DNA of 64,000 nt from Lumbricus rubellus (lineage: Eukaryota; Annelida; Clitellata; Crassiclitellata; Lumbricidae), in NCBI GenBank assembly GCA_945859605.1, contig OX243816.1:41541765-41605764 (forward strand). Reading direction: 5' to 3'. Of the stretch, positions 36,799 through 64,000 are shown piece after piece. The notes below the pieces were generated by a model. That model was given only the letters and a program-made list of their open reading frames with translations, was not told the origin of the DNA and did not search any database. A program made the translations under genes and the position numbers. Each line of letters opens with the position of its first letter. Position 1 is the first letter of the stretch.

Positions 36799-39700
36799 CT
36801 GTGGCAAAAGGAGAGAACTAGACATTATAGGGCTAATAACTTACATTCTGATATTGGTAATAGTAAATTCGCTAATACAGACGGCTAAGCAAAAGAAAAG
36901 GGTCTCGTGATGTCTGAGGAATTTCGAACCCTCTCAATGCAATAGACTCTAATCATTCTAATGTTTCGGCAGAATCAACATTTTCCATAGTAGGTACGCA
37001 GAGTTCCTATATATGGACACCGTAATCAATTTTTTCAATTGACATCATGTGAACCAATGTCTGTCAAACTAATTTTCAACGCTTTTGCCACCAGAAGCTA
37101 CTGTAACAACAATAAAATGTCAAACTTTACTTCATAAACATTGAAAATGCAAAGATTTCTGCAGTGCCTGTAATCTGTCTTGCTGTCGAAACCTGAAAAC
37201 TCAGTACCAAGACCAAGACTTTGAACTTCAATACCGAAGCTAGGGCCAAGAGTTTCAAGACCAAGGCCTGCACCAATAGCCTACTTTAAACCTCAAGACC
37301 AAGACTGAGAAATCAGTCATACCTAAATTTATTTAAAAGATTGCCAAGTCGTGTGACCTAAATGTAATAAAAATAGTAATCTTTTATCCTATTCAAGCGA
37401 AACAATTTTCAATAGAACCCTCTTCCTCTCGAAAGATCTGAGCCATCAAGAAACTGAATGTCTTAAAACCTAAAGGCGGTTGACCACGCAAGTACTGTTG
37501 GCTATTCAACACACGGCTGTGGCGCAATGGTCGTCGTTTAGGGTAGACAGAACGCTGCCTTCAGCCAGAAACCTTAGTTAACAATGGTCACTCTACATAA
37601 TGAATGAACTGTTACCATTATACGTTAGACTTGTGCACTTAGGTTTCAGGCAAACACTTTTAAACATTTTTTTAGTTCACCAGGACAGTTCAAGTGCTCA
37701 TAATGGAATGGCAGTCAATGTATAGGCCGACATTATGTGACAATGGGAAACTCAAACGAGCAAGTGTGAGAATTGTGGAAAATAGCTGGGTTGGGCTATG
37801 ATCCACTCGGAATTGGGGTGTGAAAAAACAGATTTTACTCTGGGACTCTATAAGAAAAACTGTGGATTGAAGCCCCCCGGCAATTCTCACTATGAAATAA
37901 GCCGAACATGGTCATATATTGCAATCATTTATTGTACAATCGTTCTTTTCAAATCACCATCTTATACTACATATTCACTAATAGAGCTCTAGGTACAGTG
38001 ACCATGAATAGAAGAGAAGGCTGTTCATAAGGAAACTAACAAAACAAAAAATAACAAATATCAAAAGAAAAAGAAAAAAACAGCAGAAAACAAGTCACAA
38101 TGTGCACTGTAGACGAGAGAACACAGCACGCACTTATTCACACACAAAACTGTTTATTAACATAAATGAAATCATACGCTAGAAATACCAGTGCATCACA
38201 ATCCGATAATAATAGCTGTTTGATAGCATGTGTCAATACTCAATAGTCACCTATTCGACACACGGCAACTCACAATCAAGAGCGGTGGACAGAACGCAAC
38301 CGACCAGTGGCAATTGAATGGAAAACAATTAAAACAATTAAACTATAGTTCAGATATTAATTCCAGGTAGACATAAATATACCTTTAATCCATGTTTAAA
38401 CTGGTAAAATTATGGGAGACAAGTAAGTTCGATTGGCAAGGAGTTCCAAAACATCGACCCATTAAGTCTCATACTGTGTCCTAATATTTGTATGTATGCA
38501 TTGTTGGTGAACTTGTTTAGAAGAACGTGTTAAGTAGACATGAATGTCTGATTTTATTTGAAACCAATGACCAAAATCTACTTGTAGTAAGTTCCTATCA
38601 ACCTTAGACATCAATAGCTTCACTTGCAATTTGCTAATATATTCAAAGGGCAATAATTACATACAAGGTGAGAAATAATTTTTCCGCGAAATATCATTAA
38701 TATACAGAGTGGGCAAAAAGTAATCCTCTGCAGTTGTTTGCCAATACATCGGCCAGAAGTAAGACTTTTAAAATCAAATTTTACAAATTTGTAGGCAATT
38801 CATTTTTGAATACAACAGACAAATGTGACCAAATTATTTCAAACAGAACAAAATTTCTGTCGCTTTTAGCGAGTTCAGTCACTGGGTTTTGCCGATCCAA
38901 AAACTTAGCGCAAAAAACCCCCAAAACAATCTAGCAAGAAAATCGGTTTTAACGAGGATGCTTTATTTTATTTAGTTGTCATGTCATGTAAACCGCAATA
39001 TAAACATTCGGCTATTAAAAGAACAATGATTGATATTGGATTTAGGATTTTGTGTTATTTTAAAACATTTGACATCATGGGCGCCTGCAGACATTTTGCA
39101 CAAGGGGTTAAACACAATAACTCCGGTTAAAACTTTTGGCAAGAGCTTGAAATCTGCAAAGTATGAAGTTAAGAACATGGCTATTTTTCATAGCGATTTC
39201 CAATTCTAAATGAAGGTGTCTCAGTTTCACCTTGTTTATAATTGATGTCTTAAGTGCTTCATTGCGAAGAAATATGCTTAAAACTAAAAAAGTAGTAATT
39301 AAAAAAATTGGATGTCAATTTTCCGGAAGGGGTTGTCAAAGTTGTCAATTGTCCTATATGCGGGTGCCCATGTTTCACATTGGTTGACCATACAGATGAT
39401 GTAGAAATACGTTTTTTTACTATACCATGTCTGTATTGAAGGTGTGGCGCTCTGCGTGTAAACACCGAACGTGGCTACCTGCGTATTTTAAGGCGCTATA
39501 AAACATTGTTGGGGCACAACTGGCATACCGCTGGGGCAAAAGTGTCAGCAATGGGGCAATAGTGGCACGTAAAACGGGGGTAAGAGTGGCATACAATGCT
39601 ACTTTTGCCCCGAGTTGGGTGCTCATAATTAAGAGGATCTATCAGCATTAGGCTATTGCGTTACCTAATTTCTTAAAGCTTTTAGCAATGAAAAGAAAAC

Positions 39701-40190
39701 ACATACCTGCATAACATAAACTTAAACTTTAACAAGTACGATCTTAATACTGAAAGTGAGCAACATATTTGTGATACTCATGAGAGTTGCAAATAACGCG
39801 AAAAATTGAAAAAATGATATAAAATTTTTACCATTCAGCTTTTGGAAACTTTTGTCTTATGAAAACATAACACCAGTCCTAATGATAGTCTATGTTCGCA
39901 CTAGGTAAAGGTTTCAGAAAATAAGTGGGGATTCCACTCTTACCCTCCCCTGCCACTTTTGCACCACTTACCCCTAATTAAAAAAAATTGGGTGTCAATT
40001 TTCCAGGAAGGGGTTGTCAAAGTTGTCAAGTGCCCCTGTTGGTCATATATGTGCGGACGCCCATGTTTGACATTGATTGGCTATACAGATGATGTAGACA
40101 TACGTTTGTTTACTATACCATGCCTGTACACCAAAATGTGGATAGCAATTGGTCTATTACTTCATATGCTTAGCCTCGACATGGAAGGGA
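36799..40190. other. Intergenic DNA between protease copies 1 and 2
   Basis: Non-coding DNA that aligns in patches with the downstream flank of copy 2 (49560-51440) and, near 36940-37130, of copy 3 (62930-63090). A 145-bp segment (ATTGG-TGTCAATTTTCC through ACTATACCATG-CTGTA) is present twice, near 39300-39440 and 39980-40130. The 0.5 kb between them contains repeated phrases of the form GGGGTAAGAGTGGCA. A lone hAT-type end (CATGGGCGCCTGCAG) lies near 39077. No gene was seen. Confidence 0.6.
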
Positions 40191-40900
40191 GGGTTGTCTT
40201 TGCTCAGCTTGATGTCTAACCTTACCACGGACAGCGTAAATGAAAGAAACGAGCAACATAGGGTCCAAGTACATGTACCTTAACATATATTGTCCAGTTT
40301 GGCAATTGGGAGGCAGTGATGCATCCTTGGTTAAAAAACGGGGCCGGATCTTCGACTGCGTCTCGAGAGCTGAGAGTGAGAAGAGGAATTTCACGAAGAA
40401 GAGAGGAAGACAAAGAGGAACAAATCAGCAGTACATGAAGATGGTCTGAGAAGCAGACATTGGTATGAAGTGTTAGCGACTTCAGTTTTCCTAACCTCGG
40501 CACAATGTCATGAGGGAAGGTTGCCAGAGCTTTTCTTGCTGTCTGACCCTAACCTCGACAGCGTACGGTAACACTACATAAAACAGAAGATCAAAATATG
40601 GGGATAAAGCACCTTTGAATACGCCGTATAGTCAGCAACTTCTAATAATTAACATCTACAAATAATTATCTCTTTTTGATCAGCAATTATGGGAAACTGT
40701 CACCTGCTGAAGCTGCCATCTGCCCACGAGACTCCGAACACAGCACATTGATAACGAGCATTCCTCGTTAACTATAATCGACATTGCATGACATCAGCCA
40801 CCACAGATGTCCACACCGCAGATTAGACCGAATGGCCTGATCAAACTCCCATAACAGTCAGAACCTTGTGTTGATTTTTGCAATGCAATAGATGCTGTCG

Positions 40901-40908
40901 TATTAAAG
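40901..40908 (+). promoter_or_regulatory. TATA-like box of protease copy 2
   Basis: TATTAAAG lies 54 bp before the start codon, at the position of the TATAAAAG of copy 1. Confidence 0.55.
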
Positions 40909-40954
40909 GCAATCGCAGCAGCTCACAAACCATTCGAGTCTGTAAATCAGCAAG

Positions 40955-49400
<8,446 letters not shown>

Positions 49401-50302
49401 ATCGTCCTTGATCAATCAACTGTGACGGAAACTGCTCAAATATGACGAACTTACATTACCTACAGTTACCTGTAGTTACCTGCAGCATGAACAACACATT
49501 AAGTTAACTTTTTGCGTTGATTTGAAATAAAATATATCTACTGACTAATCCGTGGATATTTTGTAGTTAGAGTTGAGTGCCGTCAAACAAGAAGTTGAGC
49601 CTTCAATGCCCAGAACCAAGGGACATTTTTTGGTTTTTAATTCCTTTTACGCTTCGGAAGGATATCCACCGCAAAATGAGCTACCTGACAAAACACAGAG
49701 TTTGCGGATAACCTATAGTCAAGTAGAGAACTGGCCATAGGGGCTCATAAAACCAAGACCTTTGGGTTCAAGACCAAGACCAAGACTTTAAACCTCAAGA
49801 GCAAGACAGAAAAGTTAATCATACATAGATTTACTAAAAAGATTGCAAAGTCGTATAATCCAAAATATAATCAAAGCATTATTCTCTGATTTCATGCAAG
49901 CGAAACACCTTAAAATAGAACCCTGTGCCCCTCGAAAGATTTGAACCTTCACGAAACTGAAAACCTTAAAACCTAAAAGTGGTTGACCACGCAAGTTGGT
50001 TATTCAAAACATGGCTGTGGCGCTATGGTCGCTGTTTACGCAAAGCCGGGCAGACAGAAGGCTGTCTACAGCTAGAAACCATAGTTATCAATGGCCACAC
50101 TCCATAATGAATGAACTGTTAATATACGTTAGACTTGTGGACTTAGGTTTCAGTTAAACACTTTTAAACGCTTTTTTTTATTGTTCACCAAAATAGTTTA
50201 AGCATAATAGAGAGGCAGTCAATGTACATTATGTGACAATGGGAAACCCAAAAGAACCGAACAAGGTCACAAATTGCAAATAGTTACTAGATAATCGTTC
50301 TT

Positions 50303-50850
50303 TCCAACTGCCCTCCGTACCCTCCGACCGGAGGGGGCCCCGCAAGGAAGGGGCCCCTAAAAGTGTCAACAAAGTAAGGTAAGATTTTCACAGGTGAAAT
50401 AGAAGCTGGATTGACGAAAATAACGCATGAGTAATAAAAGTAAGATGAAGGTATTTCTAGATCTGAAATAGAAGCGGGATTGATGAAAAATTGCTTAAGT
50501 ATTGAAAGCTGGATGAAGGTATTTTTATATTTGAAATAGAAACTGGATTGACGAAAATAACGAGCGAGAAATAAAAGGTTTTTTTCCTTAGATCGGAAGT
50601 AGAAGCTGGATGCATGTTGAAACACATGAATGAAAATCATCAATCCAGCCTACATTTAGGTCAGAAAACGATTCAACGTCTTTTCTGTCATAAATCCAGC
50701 TTCTATTTAATCAATACGAGTCGACCAATAATTGTCTTAAGTCGAGTTGTCGTTGGACGAGTTGTCTGAAGACTTGTAGAGTATAGACCGTTATTGTCGT
50801 GGAACCGTTCGAAGGGGGGCCACGTTCTTTGTTGCGACGGCCCCGTTTTC
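50303..50850. mobile_element. Insertion downstream of copy 2 with GAAGCTGGATTGA repeats
   Basis: Copy 1 has the uninterrupted alignment (CGTTCTTTTCAAATCACCATC, about 37943). Here about 550 bp intervene, beginning CTGCCCTCCGTACCCTCCG and ending ACGGCCCCGTTTT. Four direct units of GAAATAGAAGCTGGATTGA followed by GAAAA (50396, 50466, 50534, 50598) face two inverted ones (50640-50710). The units match those in the element at 44540, but the ends differ. Confidence 0.6.
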
Positions 50851-52318
50851 AATTCATCATCTTATACTACATATTCACTTATAGAGCTACGTAGTGTCCA
50901 CGAATAGAAGACAAGACTGTTCGTAAAGAAACTAACAAAAACAAAACAAAAGAGAAAAGAACAGAGCAGAAAACAAGTCGCAATGTTGATGAGAGGACAC
51001 AGCGGTGCACGTGTACTTCTTCACGCAAAAACCTGAATATTGACATAAATGAGAGCATAGGTTAATCTCCAATTCGTAATAATAAATTATATCCTGACCA
51101 TAGCTGTTTCATATATATCATGTGTCAATAGGCCTAGTTGTTTGTTCCACACACGGCAGGTCACAAACAAGAGTGGACAGAACGCAACTGACCAGTGGCA
51201 ATCGAAGGAATAAACAATTAAAACAATTAAACCATAGTTAATTACAGGTAGACAAACTTTTGGCAAGAGCTTGAAATCTGTAAAGTATGAAGTTACGAAC
51301 ACAGGTAATTTTCAAATGTACATGTAGGTGTCTCAGTTTCACCCTGTCTATCATTAGTAGCCTATCATTAGTGCTTCATTGCGAGAAAATATGTTTAAAA
51401 CCAAGACGTAGTAACTAAAAAAATTGGATGTCAATTTTCCCGGAAGGGAGGAACGTTTGTTTATGATACAAAGTTTATACACCAAAATGCGAATAGCAAT
51501 TGATCTATTACAAAATACTCCTATCTTACTTCATTTTCTTAGCCTTGACATTGGTAAGACGGGTGTCCGTGCTTTGCTTGATGTCTAACCTTACCACAGA
51601 CAGCGTACCGTACATGAAATAGACGATCAACGTAGGGTCCAAGTACCTTTACATATATTGCCCAGTTTGGCAATTGGGAAGCGGTGATGCGCCCTTGGTT
51701 TAAAAAACGGGGGCCGGGGAATCCTCGACTGCGTCTCGAAAGCTGAGACTGAGAAGAGGAATTTCACGAAGAAGGAAGGAATACGAAGAGGAACAAAGAC
51801 AGCAGTATACATGCATGAAGATGGTCTGAGAAGCAGACATCGGTATGAAGTGTTAGTGACGTCATTTTCCTAAATCTTAACCTCTGCGTATGAGGCTCGG
51901 CAATAGGTCTATAAGGGAAGGTTGCCAGTGCTCTTCATGCTGTCTGACCCTAACCCCGACAGCGAACGATAACATTACATGAAACGAAACAGAAGATCAA
52001 AATTGGGACAAAGCACCTTAGACTACGCCGTATAGTCTACATGTACATGTATTAGTCAGCAACTTCTAATAACATCTCCAAATATTTATCTCCTTTTGAT
52101 CGGCAATTATGGGAAACTGTGACCTGTTGTCATCTGCCAACAGAGACTCCGAACACATCTCATTGATAACGTGTATTGCGCCTAGAGCCTTAGCTATAAT
52201 CGACATTGCAAGATATCAGCACACCGCAGATTAGGCCAAATTTCCTTATCAAATTCATTCCAATAACAGTCGAGCCTGGTGTTGATTTTTTGCAATGTCG
52301 GCCTAATAGATGCTGTTG

Positions 52319-52326
52319 TATCAAAG
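52319..52326 (+). promoter_or_regulatory. Eroded TATA position of protease copy 3
   Basis: TATCAAAG occupies the place of TATAAAAG (copy 1) and TATTAAAG (copy 2), 54 bp before the ATG. The core TATA consensus is lost, so promoter strength is probably reduced. This is inference from sequence only. Confidence 0.45.
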
Positions 52327-52372
52327 ACAATCGGAGGAGCTCATAAACAATTCGAGTCTGTAGATCAGCAAG

Positions 52373-61902
<9,530 letters not shown>

Positions 61903-62524
61903 ATCGTCATTGGTGTGTCAATTATGACGGAAATTGCTCAAATTCGACGAACGCTCATTACCTACAGTTACCCGTACCTGTAGTTACCTGTTTAGGTAAC
62001 GGTTGGTGTTACCTCGTCCTTACAGAAGTTACACTTACAATACTTTTAAGTCTGCGAAACACAGCATGAACGACACATTGAATTCACTTGTTGTGTTGAT
62101 TTGAAATAAAAAATGTATCTACTGACTAATCCATGGATATTTTTGTGAAGTAAAAATTGTGCAACTCCCTAATAGTTATAGTTACCTGCGCCGTCAAACA
62201 AGAAGTTTAGTCTACAAGTCCGAGAAACAGAGGGAGAGATCTGTGATTTTTATAATTCTATTTGCGCCTCAGATAATATATCCACCGTACAATAGGTACC
62301 CGGACAATACAAAATACTTCGCGGACAACTTACATGTAGGCTATAGCCAAGGAAAGAACTGGCCATTACATCCTGGTAGGCCTACTGGTAAAAGTTAATT
62401 CATTAGTTCTGACGGCTAAGCAAAAGAAAAGTGTCTCGTGATAGGCTATTTGACAAATTGTTTCCTGGGTAGGTCAAATTTAGATTTCCTTGGCTAAATA
62501 TTATACTAATAGTACCGGTATGCT

Positions 62525-62895
62525 CATAGGCGTAGGGGACATTTCAGCGTTGGGGGGGGGCAAAAATGAGATTTTTGCCCGAAAATTTTTTTGTCATCCG
62601 GCCGAAATCTTAAGAAAAATTTTCGTTACGTTTGCCCGAAAATTCTGACGACCTTTTTTAGTCATCCGGCCGAAATCTTCTGAAATTTCGGGTTTCTTTT
62701 TGCCCCAAAGGTCTGGCGACCATTTTTTGTTCGGGCAAATCTGATTTTTCGGGCAAGAAGAACCGAAAAAATAGAAAAAGTGAACAAAATTTAAAACTTT
62801 TTTATTTTTTCTGGTCTGCTTGCCCGAAAAATCAGACTTGCCCGAAATTTGGGGGGGCATTTGCCCCCTCTGGACCCCCGTCTCCTACGCCTATG
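62525..62895. mobile_element. hAT-type MITE (371 bp) downstream of copy 3
   Basis: The ends CATAGGCGTAGGGGAC and GTCTCCTACGCCTATG are inverted repeats. A perfect 8-bp duplication GGTATGCT flanks it (62517-62524 and 62896-62903). The interior repeats TTGCCCGAAA and GACGACC-TTTTT phrases. Confidence 0.93.
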
Positions 62896-62903
62896 GGTAT
62901 GCT

Positions 62904-64000
62904 ATAGGCCTAATAGTATTTAAGCAAAATCAACATTTTCCATAGTAGAATAGATTTCCCGAATATGGGCACCATTTGGTATTTACTTTGCAGTTCATAG
63001 TCAATTATGATGATACGAAGCAATGTCTGTCAAACTAATTTTCAACACTTTTGTCACTAGAAGCTCACTGAAAAGACAATAAAAGGTAAAACAAGAGCAG
63101 CAGAGCTGATTGAGGCTTCCACAGTGTGTTCACTCTTCACACTATCTCATACAGTCCTTGCTTAAGCTTGCATTTGTTTTGTTTCATAATTAGGTGCAGT
63201 CATCCATTTTGTTGTAGTCTGGACTTCACACAACGAAATAAAGTTTCTATATAAAGTCAAATTACCAAATTCATAGAATTTTTGAAAAATTTTAAAATGT
63301 ATCCTACTATTCTACTTTCCGACATAAAGTGGTGAACAAAGAATAGGCCTACTTGGGGAAGGATGCAGCTTAGACTAGAGGAAGCCGAGGGAAGAGAGAA
63401 GGGAAGAATAGTGCGCTATCTGGGGAAACGTTACACAATGCAAATTCCCAAGGTTATCTTGACCGAACAGCGCTGACACGGACCACACGGTTATTGGAAT
63501 AGAGACCAAACCAATTGCATTAGTGAGAGAGAGTTCAAATCTAGTTCGGCAGCAATTTGAGATAATGGCGAAGTTTCAAGGCGCTCCAACCTTGCCTATA
63601 CCTCATCAATCATTATATCCCTAGTATCCTGGTAAACCGACAAAGCACTAGGGCCCATAGGAGCCGTCGACAGCAGAAGCAAAAGAGCAGGAAAATTAAG
63701 AACCAAAGGAACAAGGAGAAATACAAAATGCTACGAGGAAGAACAAATTCAAGAAGAGCATCCTTTAGAACAATCACTTGAGAAGCAGCAACGGGTATGA
63801 AGTGTTAGCGAATTCATGTATTTAACGTCAGCAAATGACGACGATTTGTCATTTCTTCCTATCCCATTCCGCAAGATCGCCTCACAGAAAGTTGTAGCCT
63901 AAGCTTATATAGCCTACGTACCAACAACTTACGTACCAACAACTTACGAACGGACAGCTTACGAACTGACAGCTTACTGACAGTATACTTCCAACGAGTT
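62904..64000. other. Downstream flank of copy 3 and probable start of a fourth unit
   Basis: The stretch 62930-63090 aligns with the flank of copy 1 near 36965-37130 (CAACATTTTCCATAGTAG, CTGTCAAACTAATTTTCAAC). Near 63770-63815 the phrase TGAGAAGCAG-...-GGTATGAAGTGTTAGCGA matches the DNA about 500 bp upstream of the start codons of copies 2 and 3 (40446 and 51828). No coding exon is reached before the window ends. Confidence 0.5.

Noticed and set aside
37420..37560. tRNA-like phrases (CTCGAAAGATCTGAGCC; GGCTGTGGCGCAATGGTCG), also near 49925-50040
   Set aside because: A B-box-like and an A-box-like string are present, but on inconsistent strands and spacing; no cloverleaf can be drawn, so neither a tRNA gene nor a convincing SINE is claimed.

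Overview
This window is eukaryotic nuclear DNA from an invertebrate deuterostome, most likely an echinoderm. The genes have short exons separated by GT-AG introns. Noncoding DNA is full of microsatellites and of the palindromic string TAGGCCTA. The full-length LTR retrotransposon belongs by its domain order to the Gmr1 group, which is known from deuterostomes. Species cannot be fixed from sequence alone.

Layout, left to right. (1) 0-5 kb: a mariner-type foldback element, then the last six exons of the V-type H+-ATPase catalytic subunit A gene (1293-4611, +); its 5' part lies outside the window. (2) 5-10.6 kb: gene-poor DNA with a mariner transposase relic and a 1.4-kb non-autonomous hAT element. 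(3) 10.7-16.7 kb: a complete five-exon gene for an ectodysplasin-like TNF-superfamily ligand, with introns packed with simple repeats and a hAT element that carries its own tandem array. (4) 17.6-24.5 kb: an intact, very young Ty3/gypsy (Gmr1-like) retrotransposon with a single 1831-codon gag-pol frame, 493-bp LTRs and a 5-bp target duplication. (5) 26-64 kb: a tandem array of three paralogous seven-exon genes for secreted trypsin-like serine proteases (27038-35814, 40955-49400, 52373-61902, all +, each 281 codons plus stop). Each sits in a duplicated unit of roughly 11-13 kb that includes promoter, introns, 3' UTR and intergenic DNA. The right edge of the window appears to enter a fourth unit.

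The central observation is in the protease array. Copies 1 and 2 keep the catalytic triad. Copy 3 keeps an open frame and all splice sites, but both catalytic His and catalytic Ser are replaced (Gln and Ala), so it is predicted to be a pseudoprotease. Its TATA box is eroded, and a broken extra copy of exon 6 sits in its intron 5. In copy 2 a transposon landed on the exon 5 splice acceptor, and the target-site duplication rebuilt the AG.

Because the three units align with each other, each unit acts as an empty-site control for insertions in the others. This dates many of the mobile elements after the duplications. At least nine hAT-type insertions have 8-bp target duplications readable by eye (one imperfect). 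There are also piggyBac-type mini-elements of about 63 bp (two with TTAA flanks), two tRNA-derived SINEs and three LINE fragments, with nesting of hAT inside LINE inside intron seen twice. Exon borders were set by hand from reading frame and GT-AG signals, without transcript data.
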